Position numbers and translations under genes: made by a program
Part shown: piece by piece, positions 37,098-46,368 of the stretch
Position numbering within the stretch: the first letter of the stretch is position 1
How the letters are laid out: each line of letters starts with the position of its first letter
The notes under the pieces: generated by a model
The model's input: the letters and a program-made list of their open reading frames with translations, nothing else
Told to the model about the DNA's origin: nothing
Database searches by the model: none
Assembly: GCF_001704295.1 (NCBI RefSeq)
Contig: NZ_CP012334.1
Span: forward strand, 3,980,084 to 4,044,083
Length of the DNA: 64,000 nt
Direction of reading: 5' to 3'
From: Bordetella sp. H567
Lineage (GTDB): Bacteria > Pseudomonadota > Gammaproteobacteria > Burkholderiales > Burkholderiaceae_B

Positions 37098-38600
37098 TTA
37101 CTTGGCGGCCATCGTCACGCCCTTCAGGCGGATCAGGCCGTCCGGATAAGGCACGAAGCCCTGGATCTTCTTTTGCACGCCGAACGTCCACGGCAGGTAG
37201 AACAGGTAGACGGTGGGATCTTCGTCGTGCACGATGTTCATCACCCTGCCGTACAGCGCCTTGCGCTTGCTTTCGTCCGCCTCGGCCCGCGCCTCGTTGA
37301 GCAGCTTGTCGGCCTCCGCATTGCTGAACTTGCCGTCGTTCAGGCTGCCCTTGGTGGCCATGTACTGGTAGATATTGCCGCTGGGATCGACGCGGCCGGA
37401 CCACCCGCTCTGCCCCGCTTCGAAATCGCCGCGCGCCAGCGCGGATTGCAGCGCCGCGAATTCCACCGGGCGCAGGGAGATGTCGAAACCGGCATCCGCG
37501 CCCATCGCCTGGATAAGCTCGTACACCTGCTGCATGGTCGTGTTATTGCCAAAGGTGATTTCCAGCTTCACGCGGTCGAAGCCGGCTTGCTTGAGCAACT
37601 CCTTGGCCTTCTTGGGATCGCGGCCGCTGCGCTCCAGGCGCTTTTCATAGGCAAAACTGGCTGGCGGAAACGGCTGGTAGGCCGGCTGGAACATGCCCTC
37701 GCCCACTACCTGGTTGATGGCATCGCGATCGATGGCCAGGTCCAGCGCCTGCCGCACGCGCTTGTCCTTGGCGAAGGGGTTGTTCGCGCGCGGGCCATTG
37801 CCCAGGTTGAAGGAAAGCGATTGGTAGCCCAGGCCGGTGACCGGCGCCAGGCGCAGGTTGGCATCGTCCTTGACTGCCTTGGCGTCGGAAGGCGCCACGC
37901 GTTCGATGATGTTCAGGTCGCCGGCGCGCAGATTGTTCACGCGCACGGTGGCGTCCGGGATGGGCGTGAAGATGACGCGGTCGAAGTGATAGTCGGCGGC
38001 ATCCCAGTATTGCGGGAATTTCTCCAGAACGATGCGATCGTTCTGCACGCGTTCCTTGAACTTGTAGGGCCCCGAGCACACCGGCTTGCTGCCGGGATCC
38101 TTGTCGAAGGAAGCGGGCGAGATCATCATCCCGGCACGATCGGACAGCTGCGACAGCAGGGACGCGTCGGGCTCGGTCAAGTGGAGGACGACGGTATCCG
38201 CGTCGGGAGCGTCCACGCTGGCCAGCGTGACGAGTTCGCTCTTGCGATTGCTGTCGGGCAAGGTGTGGGCACGGTCCAGGTTGGCCTTGACCGACGCCGC
38301 ATCGATGGGCGTACCGTCATGGTAGACCGCGCCCTTGCGCAACTTCATGGTCAGGGTCTTGCCGTCCGCGCTGGTGGACCATGACAAGGCCAGTTGGGGG
38401 ATGATCTTCAGATCGGGCGTGATGTCGACCAGCTTGTCGCACAGGGAAGCGAAAACGATGCGGCCGACGAAGGTGCGGGCGCGCGCCGGATCGAGTACGT
38501 CCGGATCGTCCTGCAGGCCGATACGCAGGGTGGATTGCGCCATCGCGGCGCCGCTGGCCAGCAGGCCAGCCAGCGTCATGGCCAGGCAGAGTTTACGCAT
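37098..38600 (-). CDS. ABC transporter periplasmic substrate-binding protein, peptide/opine family (SBP_bac_5)
   Basis: 500 residues with signal peptide MRKLCLAMTLAGLLASGAAMA. Family 5 binding proteins take peptides, nickel, opines or glutathione to an ABC importer. Seen are the entry LRIGLQDDPDVLDPARA, the LRKGAVYHDGTPIDAASVKANLDRA segment (about 90-112) and KRVRQALDLAIDRDAINQVV (about 275-294), all typical. No permease or ATPase gene is adjacent, so it must share a transporter encoded elsewhere. The neighbouring gamma-glutamyltransferase-like gene makes a glutathione or gamma-glutamyl-peptide ligand possible, but this is inference. Confidence 0.9.
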   Translation of the reverse strand: MRKLCLAMTLAGLLASGAAMAQSTLRIGLQDDPDVLDPARARTFVGRIVFASLCDKLVDITPDLKIIPQLALSWSTSADGKTLTMKLRKGAVYHDGTPIDAASVKANLDRAHTLPDSNRKSELVTLASVDAPDADTVVLHLTEPDASLLSQLSDRAGMMISPASFDKDPGSKPVCSGPYKFKERVQNDRIVLEKFPQYWDAADYHFDRVIFTPIPDATVRVNNLRAGDLNIIERVAPSDAKAVKDDANLRLAPVTGLGYQSLSFNLGNGPRANNPFAKDKRVRQALDLAIDRDAINQVVGEGMFQPAYQPFPPASFAYEKRLERSGRDPKKAKELLKQAGFDRVKLEITFGNNTTMQQVYELIQAMGADAGFDISLRPVEFAALQSALARGDFEAGQSGWSGRVDPSGNIYQYMATKGSLNDGKFSNAEADKLLNEARAEADESKRKALYGRVMNIVHDEDPTVYLFYLPWTFGVQKKIQGFVPYPDGLIRLKGVTMAAK

Positions 38601-38696
38601 GAGACTTCTCCAGAGTGCGAACCGGCCGCGCGCCGCCCATGCGGGCCGCCGGGGATCAAAGCGCGCATTGTATCCAAGCCATATCGACGCGGGCCG

Positions 38697-39632
38697 TTAT
38701 ACGCCTTTTTTACGGGCCTGCCTGGGACCGTCGGAAAAACTGAACACGCCCTTGGCGACCAGGTCCGCACATTCCGCCTTGACGATGTCGGTAAACAAGG
38801 AGATGCCGGGACGGGTGCTGCCGTCCCGGCGTACGGCCAACATCAATAGGCGGTTCAACTGTACGCCGAGGACTTCCGACAACGCCACCGTCCGGGCTTC
38901 GCGCTGGCGGCGAAATACGGACACCGGCATCACGGTGGCCCAGCGCCCCTGCATGACCAGTTCAGCGATCGATTCCACTGAGTCGATCTCGGCGTAGATG
39001 TTCAAGCGGCCACCCACGACGCCAAGCTGCCGCTCGACGACGCTGCGGTGGAAGCGCGTCATCAGCAGCGGGATGTCGGCCAGCGCGGACACCGGAACGC
39101 TGGCGGGTACGCGCCGCGGCGCTGCCGTGATCAGCGCGAAGGGCTCGCTGTAGAGATGGTGCAGGACGAAATCGCCCGACCCTTCCGGATTGGTCAGGAA
39201 GGCGACATCGACCAGGCCCCGCTCCAGCCAGTCCGACAAAATGGGGGTGAAGGACTCGCGCAGCGCGATGCGAAAACCGCCCAAGGCGCTGTCGCACCGT
39301 TCGAACAAGCCTGGCAGCAGAACCCTCCCCAAGGTTGGCGAGGCACCGACGGTGATGGTCGATTGCCCCAGTTGCGCGCGGGTGGTCAATTGCGTCTTCA
39401 CCTGCTCGGCTTCGGCCAGGATGCGGCGAGCCGCCTCGCACAAGGCGGCGCCTTCCTGGGTCAGCTGGGCGCCGCGGGCGCTGCGGCGCAGCAGGGACAC
39501 GCCCAATTCGCTTTCTAGCTCGCGCACATGGCGACTGAGCGCGGGCTGGGCGATCCGGACGAGGGCCGCGGCGGCGGTAAAGCTGCCGGTATCGGCGATG
39601 GCGACGAAGTAACGCAGGGCTTTCAGGTTCAT
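38697..39632 (-). CDS. LysR-family transcriptional regulator (Ldh-linked)
   Basis: 311 residues from the ATG at 39632 (MNLKALRYFVAIADTGSFTA). The N-terminal winged helix-turn-helix (1-60) includes AAALVRIAQPALSRHVRELESELGV; the rest is the two-lobe effector domain. The segment STITVGASPTLGRVLLPGLF begins the periplasmic-binding-like fold. It is divergent from the Ldh-family oxidoreductase gene, whose promoter region carries an inverted repeat, and lies 96 bases upstream of the binding-protein gene on the same strand. It may therefore control either neighbour; effector unknown. Confidence 0.9.
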   Translation of the reverse strand: MNLKALRYFVAIADTGSFTAAAALVRIAQPALSRHVRELESELGVSLLRRSARGAQLTQEGAALCEAARRILAEAEQVKTQLTTRAQLGQSTITVGASPTLGRVLLPGLFERCDSALGGFRIALRESFTPILSDWLERGLVDVAFLTNPEGSGDFVLHHLYSEPFALITAAPRRVPASVPVSALADIPLLMTRFHRSVVERQLGVVGGRLNIYAEIDSVESIAELVMQGRWATVMPVSVFRRQREARTVALSEVLGVQLNRLLMLAVRRDGSTRPGISLFTDIVKAECADLVAKGVFSFSDGPRQARKKGV

Positions 39633-39809
39633 GCGATCGACGCTTATGGGTTTGTTTATGTGCCTGTGCTGCGGAGTCCGGCGTACCCGGGCCGGCCTCG
39701 CGCCCTGGCTGCGGCGCGGGGTCATGGGCGCTGCATTGCCCTCGAGTGCGTCTGAACAGCGAGTCTAGAACAGTTTGTTATGGATGGGTCAGAAAACAGC
39801 ATTGGCCTC

Positions 39810-39828
39810 ATAGGAGGCCGCTTCCTAT
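39810..39828. promoter_or_regulatory. Candidate LysR operator upstream of the Ldh-family gene
   Basis: ATAGGA (39810-39815) and TCCTAT (39823-39828) form a perfect inverted repeat with a 7-base spacer, a size and symmetry typical of LysR recognition sites. It lies 28 bases before the Ldh-family ATG and about 180 bases from the LysR start. Confidence 0.45.
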
Positions 39829-39855
39829 ACTTCCTGCCTCTCAGTCCAAATTGAT

Positions 39856-40971
39856 ATGGCGGGACCTGCGTCCCGTGCTTCGATGTCCCAAGAAACCGCC
39901 TCCGGCGCCAGCGCGCCGCACCCGATCCGCGTCCCGGCCGCCCGCCTGCAGGATTTCATCGCCCGTGTATTGACGGCCGTCGGCATGCCCGAATCCGACG
40001 CCCATGTGGTGGGCGGGATCATGGCCGAGGCCGATGCCCGCGGCGCGGACGCGCACGGCGTTTTCCGCCTGCCCCCCTATGTGAAGCGCATCCGCGCCGG
40101 CGGCATGAATATGCAGCCGGACATCCAGATCCTGGAGGAGCGCGCGGGCTCGGCGCTGCTGGACGGCGACAACGGCATCGGCCACCTGATCATGAAGAAG
40201 GCAGCCGACCTGGCGGTGCACAAGGCGCGCAACACGGGCGTGGCGTGGGTCGGCGCCCGCATGAGCAACCATGCCGGGCCGGCCGGCATCTACGCCCGCA
40301 TGCCGCTGCGACACGGGATGATCGGTATCTATATGGCGGTAGGCAGTGCCAACCATATGCCGCCATGGGGCGGCACGGAAATGCTGCTGTCCACCAACCC
40401 CATCGCCATCGCGGTGCCCAGCCGTAGCCATCCGCCCATCGTGCTGGACATGGCCACGACCAATGCCGCCTACGGCAAGGTCAAGGCCAAGGCGCAGCGC
40501 GGCGAGATGATGCCCGAAGGCTGGATGGTGGGACGCGACGGCAAACCGCTGCTGGATCCCAAACGATCGAACGAAGGGTTTTTGCTGCCCATCGGCGGCG
40601 CCAAGGGCTATGGCCTGGCGATGATGTTCGGCCTGCTCGCGGGCACGCTGAACGGCGCCGCCTTCGGCAAGGACGTGGTGGATTTCAACCAGGACTACGC
40701 CACGACGACCAACACCGGCCACACGGTGATCGCCCTGGATGTGGAGGCCTTCATGCCGCTGCGCCAGTTCGAGGAGCAGGTCGACGATATCTGGGCACAA
40801 ATGAAGTCGTCGGAACGGTTGCCGGGCTGCGACGAAATCCGCCTTCCCGGCGAGCAGTCCCACCGGACGTACGAGGATCGCATGGCCCACGGCGTGCCGA
40901 TACATGCGGAATTGCGGGCGGCGCTGGATATGCTGGCGGAAAGCGTGGGCGTGGCGCCCCTGGACGTCTGA
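39856..40971 (+). CDS. Ldh/malate-dehydrogenase-2 family NAD(P)-dependent oxidoreductase
   Basis: 371 residues; an in-frame ATG at 39883 (MSQETASGASAPHPI) is an alternative start and neither has a good Shine-Dalgarno. The family (malate, L-sulfolactate, ureidoglycolate and delta-1-piperideine-2-carboxylate dehydrogenases) reduces or oxidises 2-oxo/2-hydroxy acids with NAD(P). Conserved stretches include ADARGADAHGVFRLPPYVKR near 55-75, GVAWVGARMSNHAGPAGIYA near 127-146 and LPIGGAKGYGLAMMFGLLAG near 235-254. Substrate cannot be assigned. Expression is probably controlled by the divergent LysR regulator. It is followed by a stem-loop and the aldose dehydrogenase gene. Confidence 0.88.
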   Translation: MAGPASRASMSQETASGASAPHPIRVPAARLQDFIARVLTAVGMPESDAHVVGGIMAEADARGADAHGVFRLPPYVKRIRAGGMNMQPDIQILEERAGSALLDGDNGIGHLIMKKAADLAVHKARNTGVAWVGARMSNHAGPAGIYARMPLRHGMIGIYMAVGSANHMPPWGGTEMLLSTNPIAIAVPSRSHPPIVLDMATTNAAYGKVKAKAQRGEMMPEGWMVGRDGKPLLDPKRSNEGFLLPIGGAKGYGLAMMFGLLAGTLNGAAFGKDVVDFNQDYATTTNTGHTVIALDVEAFMPLRQFEEQVDDIWAQMKSSERLPGCDEIRLPGEQSHRTYEDRMAHGVPIHAELRAALDMLAESVGVAPLDV

Positions 40972-41073
40972 GCGGCTCCCTCACGCGGGGCGCAGAAGCG
41001 CGGCAGGCCATGCGCCGGCCGCGGATGGTCGATGTGCGGTCCGTCGACGGGCGGATGCGCGGATGCGGGATGC

Positions 41074-41097
41074 GCCGCCGGCACGGATGCCGGCGGC
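41074..41097 (+). terminator. Strong stem-loop between Ldh-family and aldose dehydrogenase genes
   Basis: GCCGCCGGCA (41074-41083) pairs with TGCCGGCGGC (41088-41097) over 10 bp with a CGGA loop. No T run follows. Just before it GGATGCG or close variants recur three times (about 41052-41074). It ends 34 bases before the next ATG, so it may also lie in that gene's leader. Confidence 0.5.
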
Positions 41098-41131
41098 GGG
41101 ATGACGATACACGGAGGCAGGAGGTCGACTC

Positions 41132-42292
41132 ATGCAGCTTGCTCGTATCACCCTCACTGGAATCGCTGCTGCCCTGGCCGCCACGCTAAGCATGGCAGCC
41201 GTGCCGGCCCGAGCCATGGCTGAAACCAATGCCGGCCGGATCAAGCCCCGCGACGACAAGCCTTTCGTCGCTGTGCCGGTCGCCACCTTCGACGAACCGT
41301 GGGCCATCGCCTTCCTGCCTGACGGGCGCATGCTGATTACCGAAAAGCCGGGGCGGATGTACCTGGTCGATCCCCGCGGCCGCAAGACCCCGGTCGCAGG
41401 GGTACCCAAGGTGGCCTATGGCGGCCAGAACGGGTTGCTGGATGTGGCGGTCGCGCCGGACCAGGCAGCCACGCACGCAATCTACTTCACCTATATGGAA
41501 CCAGGCCCGGGCGGCAGCAGCCTGGCACTGGCCCGGGCGACGCTGGACACGGCCGGCGGCTCTGCCGCCCTTCGGGATCTGCGCGTCCTCTGGCGGCAGG
41601 CACCTAAAGGGTCCGGCGGCCAGCCCGGCGGCATCATCGCCTTCGCACCCGATGGCCGTCATCTCTTCCTGACATCGGGAGACCGCATGCGGCCCGATAC
41701 GGCCCAGGATCCCGATCAGGCGCTGGGCAAGGTGCTGCGGCTGAACCTGGACGGCAGCACGCCGCCGGACAATCCCTGGTCCTCCCAGGGCGGCGTCAGA
41801 GCGCAGACCTGGACGACCGGCCACCGCAATCCCTATGGCTTGGCCTTCGCACCGGACGGCCGCCTGTGGATGGATGAAATGGGTCCCAAGGGCGGCGATG
41901 AACTGAACCTGATCGTCCGCGGCCGCAATTACGGCTGGCCCATCGTGTCGAACGGCGACAACTATAACGGCACGCCCATCCCGCGCCACGCAACGCATCC
42001 CGAATTCGAAGCGCCGGTGATCTATTGGACGCCGGTTATCGCGCCCGCCGGGTTGGCCTTCTATACAGGCTCCCTGTTCCCGCAATGGCAAGGATCTGCC
42101 TTCATCGGCGGCCTGCGGGCACGGGCGCTGGCGCGCATCACGTTCGACGACCACGGCGGTGCGACGGAGGCCGACCTGTGGGATATGGGCAACCGCATCC
42201 GCGACGTGGCGGTGGCGCCGGACGGCGCGCTATGGGTGATCGAGGACGGTGGCGATGGTCGCTTGCTTCGCTTGACGCCACGAAAACCGTAG
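41132..42292 (+). CDS. PQQ-dependent soluble aldose sugar dehydrogenase (YliI-like)
   Basis: 386 residues with a signal peptide (MQLARITLTGIAAALAATLS to about residue 30) and an excellent ribosome site (GGAGG) before the ATG. It belongs to the six-bladed beta-propeller glucose/sorbosone dehydrogenase family, periplasmic enzymes that oxidise aldoses with PQQ. Typical motifs are EPWAIAFLPDGRMLITEKPG, GGQNGLLDVAVAPD, TTGHRNPYGLAFAPDGRLW and GPKGGDELNLIVRGRNYGWP. PQQ-binding histidines and arginines fall in the HRN segment by family knowledge. No PQQ-synthesis genes are in the window. It could act with the gluconate genes 11 kb away, but that is speculation. Confidence 0.9.
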   Translation: MQLARITLTGIAAALAATLSMAAVPARAMAETNAGRIKPRDDKPFVAVPVATFDEPWAIAFLPDGRMLITEKPGRMYLVDPRGRKTPVAGVPKVAYGGQNGLLDVAVAPDQAATHAIYFTYMEPGPGGSSLALARATLDTAGGSAALRDLRVLWRQAPKGSGGQPGGIIAFAPDGRHLFLTSGDRMRPDTAQDPDQALGKVLRLNLDGSTPPDNPWSSQGGVRAQTWTTGHRNPYGLAFAPDGRLWMDEMGPKGGDELNLIVRGRNYGWPIVSNGDNYNGTPIPRHATHPEFEAPVIYWTPVIAPAGLAFYTGSLFPQWQGSAFIGGLRARALARITFDDHGGATEADLWDMGNRIRDVAVAPDGALWVIEDGGDGRLLRLTPRKP

Positions 42293-42433
42293 GCATGCGC
42301 CGGTGCGGCCACGACGGCGGAAGTCGCGCTGCGCCGGGGAGAAGCGCGTTTTGGCTGTTGGGCGCCACCCGAGCCATGAGATGTGCAAAAGGTTGTACCG
42401 CAATGACCCTTGTTATCCATAAGGAACGAGTCG

Positions 42434-42796
42434 ATGAAAAGAAAGTGTCTTCACGCCTCACCCTGCCCCATCGCCCGGGCACTGGATTGCATCGGCGACT
42501 GGTGGACATTGCTGATCCTGCGCGACGCCGCCAAGGGAATCGGCCGCTTCAACGCCATCCAGAAAAACCTCAAGATTCCGCGCAACATCCTGACCACGCG
42601 GCTGCGCATGCTGGTCCAGCGCGGCATCCTTTCGATCGCGCCCGCCTCCGACGGCAGCGCCTACCGGGAGTATGTCCTAACCGATCGCGGTCGTGACCTG
42701 GTTCCCGTCCTGCTGGCGCTGGGGCAATGGGGGGAGCGGCATGCGACGCCCATGGAAGCAGACGAGGACGAGGAGGCCGAGCTGCTGGCGTACTGA
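42434..42796 (+). CDS. HxlR-family transcriptional regulator
   Basis: 120 residues from the ATG at 42434, preceded by AAGGA. HxlR proteins are small winged-helix dimers, often sensing electrophiles or oxidants through an N-terminal cysteine. The family signature CPIARALDCIGDWWTLLILR is complete, with Cys5, Cys11 and Cys19 near the N-terminus. The recognition region LKIPRNILTTRLRMLVQRGI follows. The C-terminus is acidic (EADEDEEAELLAY). It stands 141 bases after the aldose dehydrogenase and before the MscS-type channel gene; its target is unknown. Confidence 0.9.
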   Translation: MKRKCLHASPCPIARALDCIGDWWTLLILRDAAKGIGRFNAIQKNLKIPRNILTTRLRMLVQRGILSIAPASDGSAYREYVLTDRGRDLVPVLLALGQWGERHATPMEADEDEEAELLAY

Positions 42797-42916
42797 TAGC
42801 CCATACCCGCACGGAGTAACCAGCCGGCGTGGTCGGAGGCGTTACCGGCGGGTATGACACTTGCGCCAGGACCCGCTTTTGATCTTTGCGCCGGTCCACG
42901 TCTCCGGCTCTCCGGT

Positions 42917-45607
42917 ATGCGCATAAGCGAAATTCTCCGTGCAGGCTTGGCCTTTGCCGCTTTTTCACTCTTTCTGCATGGCGCCGCCGAGGCGCAGCAC
43001 GGGGTCCCTCCGCCATCGGCGGCGGTCAGGCCGGCTGTCACACCGGCCGAGGCCCGGCATACCGCCGATATCCTGCGGGACGATGCCAAGCGCGCGGCAC
43101 TGATCCAAACGCTGGACACCATCGCCGCCGCCGCGCCGGCGGGACCGGCACCGGCGGCCACCACCGCCGGCGGACAGGGATCGTCGGCCACGCCCGCTTC
43201 CCTGGCGCCCACCGGCGCCGTTCCCTCGGCCGCCCCCCAAGCTTCCCCGGCGCCGGAGGAAAAATCGAGCATCGTGCCCTTGGAGAGCGACGGGCTGATG
43301 GCACGCATGCTTCGCAGCCTGGACCAGTGGATGGATAACTTCGCGGCGCAAATGCGTGAAGCAGCCCAGGCGGCAAAGCAAATTCCCGCCTTGCTCACAC
43401 ACTCACGCGCGGTCGCGACGGATGCGGGACAACGCCTGCTGGCCCTGCTGGCCTTGTCGCTGGCTGCCGCGTTCGCGGCGGGCCTGGTATTGGAGTGGGT
43501 GCTGCATCGCGCGCTGCGCCGTCCGCGCAGGGCGCTGGAAGAGCATGCCAATCGGCAGGCGATGCGGCGGCCCACGACGTCGGCACCCCCTGCAACACCG
43601 GCGGCCACGCCGGCGGATCCGGCTAGCGATACGGCCCAGGCCGGATTGGCGCCGCCGTCCGAAGGCGTTGCCGTGATCCAGACCCAGCGTGACGGCGTCG
43701 ATCATGTCGAGACCATCCCGGTCGGCAAACAGAATGCGGCGGGGTCCATTCCTGTCTCGGCGCCCCCACCGTCGCCCGATCCCGACGCGGCGCGCACGCG
43801 TGAAGCACGCAATCAGTCATGGCAGCAGAACTCCCGTCACCACTGGCGTACCTTGCGCAACATGCCTTATGCGATCGGTGCGCTCATGCTGCAAGTGCTG
43901 CCCATCGCCTTGTTCTTCCTTGGCGCCAGCCTGACACTGCGCTACGTGGCCAGCGACCATCCGCACGTGCGCCAAGCCATCACCGGCTTTATCGCGGCCT
44001 ACGTCGTGCTGCGGCTGACCATGGCGGTCGTGCGCCTGCTGGTCTCGCCCGCCGGCCAGGGCCTGCGCCTGCTGGACATCAGCCCGGCCACGGCCCACGT
44101 CCTGTTGATATGGACGCGCTGGATCGCCGGTCTGGCGTTGTTCGGCATGGCAATCGCCGACACGATTCCCCTGCTGGGCACCGCGCCTGGACTGCGGATG
44201 GCCTTCTTGAAAGCGGTGTCCCTGCTGGTCCACCTGAGCGCGGTCGTTCTCGTTTTGAAACTGCGCCGGCCCATACGCCAGGCCGTGCGCGGCGCCCCCG
44301 ATGCGAGCGGGCCACTGGCCGCCGCGCGCAGCTGGCTGGCCGAGGCATGGGCCGCCATCGCCATCGTGCTGATCATGGGCGTCTGGGTGGTATGGGCCTT
44401 GGGCGTGGAGGACGGTTTTCCCAAGCTGATCCACTTCGTCCTGATATCGGCCGCGGTGCTCGTCGTCGCTCGCCTGCTGGCCATCCTGATCCTGGGTAGC
44501 CTGGGCCGGCTGTTCTCCACCGGCCCGGACGCCGGGCACGGCGATGACGCCACGGCCGCGCGCGGGTCCGCGCGGCTGTCGGACCGCTACTACCCCTGGA
44601 CGCGCGGCCTGGTGTCGGTGGTCCTTACGCTATGCACGATCGTCGTGCTGTTCGAATCCTGGGGCATCGACGCGCTGGGCTGGTTCGCCAGCGGATCGCT
44701 GGGCCGCAGCCTGGCCTCCGCGGCGCTGACCATCGTCATTGCGATCATCATCGCCATTCTGGTCTGGGAAGCCGTGCAGTACGCGGTGGAGCGCCGACTG
44801 GCGCGCTGGACACGCCAGGGCGACGTCGTGCGGGCGGCGCGGCTGCGCACGCTGCTGCCCATGTTGCGCACCGCGCTATTCATCGTCGTGGCCTTGATCG
44901 TCGGCCTCACGGCCCTGAACGAAATCGGTATCAACACCACGCCACTGCTGGCTGGCGCCAGCATCGTCGGCGTGGCGCTGGGTTTCGGATCGCAGAAGCT
45001 GGTGCAGGACTTCATCACCGGCATTTTCCTGCTGATGGAAAACGCCATGCGGGTCGGCGATTGGGTGACCGTGGCCGGCGTGTCGGGCAGCGTCGAATAC
45101 CTGTCCATACGCACCGTGCGGCTGCGCGGCGGCGATGGCGCGCTATACATCGTGCCCTTCAGCTCGGTATCCACCGTGAGCAACAGCAATCGCGGCATCG
45201 GCAACGCAGCCGTGCGCATCAGCGTCGCCTACGATACCGACATCGATATGGTCGTGCGGGAATTGAAGCAGATCGGCGCCTCGCTGCGCGAGGATCCGAA
45301 CTTCAAGGATCAGATCTTGAACGACCTCGAAGTGTGGGGCGTGGATTCCGTCGACGGATCCATGGTGACCCTGGTGGGCCAGATGCGCTGCAGCGACAAG
45401 GGCCGCTGGGGCGTGCAGCGCGAGATCAACCGGCGCATCCTGGAGCGTTTTCGCGAACTGGGTATCGAGATCGCCAATCCGCGCGCCAGCCTGCTGCTGC
45501 CGCCCGACGCCTCGCCACTGGTCGCCCCGGCAAACGAGACGGAAGCGGCGTCCGCGCACGGCCCCGCCCGCGCGGGCAACGGTGCGGGACAGCGCCGTAC
45601 AAGCTGA
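42917..45607 (+). CDS. Large MscS-family mechanosensitive channel (YbiO-like)
   Basis: 896 residues from the ATG at 42917, which gives a signal peptide (MRISEILRAGLAFAAFSLFL, cleavage near AEA-Q); a start at 42854 would hide it. Residues 26-165 are a periplasmic Ala/Pro-rich region. About seven to ten membrane helices occupy 170-690. The MscS core follows: pore helix around 665-700 (LLAGASIVGVALGFGSQKLV, then QDFITGIFLLMENAMRVGD), beta domain with GVSGSVEYLSIRTVRLRGGD, and the cytoplasmic cage to about 870. The Gly/Ala-rich pore helix is well preserved. This size and arrangement match the YbiO branch that protects against osmotic down-shock. Another hydrophilic insertion lies near residues 225-310. 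Confidence 0.9.
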   Translation: MRISEILRAGLAFAAFSLFLHGAAEAQHGVPPPSAAVRPAVTPAEARHTADILRDDAKRAALIQTLDTIAAAAPAGPAPAATTAGGQGSSATPASLAPTGAVPSAAPQASPAPEEKSSIVPLESDGLMARMLRSLDQWMDNFAAQMREAAQAAKQIPALLTHSRAVATDAGQRLLALLALSLAAAFAAGLVLEWVLHRALRRPRRALEEHANRQAMRRPTTSAPPATPAATPADPASDTAQAGLAPPSEGVAVIQTQRDGVDHVETIPVGKQNAAGSIPVSAPPPSPDPDAARTREARNQSWQQNSRHHWRTLRNMPYAIGALMLQVLPIALFFLGASLTLRYVASDHPHVRQAITGFIAAYVVLRLTMAVVRLLVSPAGQGLRLLDISPATAHVLLIWTRWIAGLALFGMAIADTIPLLGTAPGLRMAFLKAVSLLVHLSAVVLVLKLRRPIRQAVRGAPDASGPLAAARSWLAEAWAAIAIVLIMGVWVVWALGVEDGFPKLIHFVLISAAVLVVARLLAILILGSLGRLFSTGPDAGHGDDATAARGSARLSDRYYPWTRGLVSVVLTLCTIVVLFESWGIDALGWFASGSLGRSLASAALTIVIAIIIAILVWEAVQYAVERRLARWTRQGDVVRAARLRTLLPMLRTALFIVVALIVGLTALNEIGINTTPLLAGASIVGVALGFGSQKLVQDFITGIFLLMENAMRVGDWVTVAGVSGSVEYLSIRTVRLRGGDGALYIVPFSSVSTVSNSNRGIGNAAVRISVAYDTDIDMVVRELKQIGASLREDPNFKDQILNDLEVWGVDSVDGSMVTLVGQMRCSDKGRWGVQREINRRILERFRELGIEIANPRASLLLPPDASPLVAPANETEAASAHGPARAGNGAGQRRTS

Positions 45608-45620
45608 GCCCGGCGGTTCT

Positions 45621-46244
45621 TTATTTGGGGATCAGCGCGGCGGCAGCGCGGTCCATGGGATCCTCGCTGGCCGCCAGCCCGGCCATCACGCCGGCGCGGT
45701 CCTCCGTGCTGCGGTTCTGGCTCATCTTGCGCTTGGCGTCGATGCGGGCGATGGGCAGCCTTATCCCGACGATGCCGCGCAGCATCGAGGCGACGTAATC
45801 GGGCGGTGCATCCGACACGGACCACGGTTCGTCGCGGGCGGCTTCCTGGCGATCGGTCAGGCCGGAAACCACCTGCAGCAAGCGCTGCGCATCGTCGAAG
45901 AATTCCACCGGCCCATATGCATGGACCGCCAGGTAGTTCCAGGTGGGCACCACCTTGCCGTCGCGTGCTTTGCTGGCATACCAGGACGGCGAGACATAGG
46001 CATCGGGGCCCATGAAGATGGCCAGTGCCTCGCCTGTTATCGCCGCGCGCCAATGTGGATTGGCCCGCGCCATGTGACCGTACAGCACGCCCTGCTCGCC
46101 TTCGTCCGCCGCCAGCAGCATGGGCAAGGGCGTTGCCATCAAGCCGTCCGGCCCGGCCGTTACCAGCTGGATCAGCCGCGCTTCCCGCATGGCGCGATGG
46201 ATGGTGGACAAATCTTCTTCGCGAAAGGCCGGCGGTACGTACAT
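45621..46244 (-). CDS. PaiB-like FMN-binding split-barrel protein
   Basis: 207 residues from the ATG at 46244, chosen because GGGAG lies eight bases upstream. It shows the PaiB family pattern: MYVPPAFREEDLSTIHRAMR at the start, GLMATPLPMLLA, then GHMARANPHWRA and the FMN-fold segment DAYVSPSWYASKARDGKVVPTWNY. PaiB of Bacillus was described as a negative regulator of protease and sporulation genes; in proteobacteria the role is not established and a flavin-reductase-like activity is possible. It converges on the channel gene with 13 bases between stop codons. Confidence 0.88.
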   Translation of the reverse strand: MYVPPAFREEDLSTIHRAMREARLIQLVTAGPDGLMATPLPMLLAADEGEQGVLYGHMARANPHWRAAITGEALAIFMGPDAYVSPSWYASKARDGKVVPTWNYLAVHAYGPVEFFDDAQRLLQVVSGLTDRQEAARDEPWSVSDAPPDYVASMLRGIVGIRLPIARIDAKRKMSQNRSTEDRAGVMAGLAASEDPMDRAAAALIPK

Positions 46245-46368
46245 GATGGGAACTCCCGGGGAATGCGCCATTATCGGGCAATCCTGCCCGGCGTACCGCC
46301 CGCGGGTGCGCGGCGGATGACACGGTCAAAGCGCGGCCCGCGTATCCCCGGAGGGCGGCAAGGCCACG

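Noticed and set aside
36492-38384. A 630-codon plus-strand frame over the gamma-glutamyltransferase-like and binding-protein genes
   Set aside because: Antisense to two convincing genes and no ribosome site.
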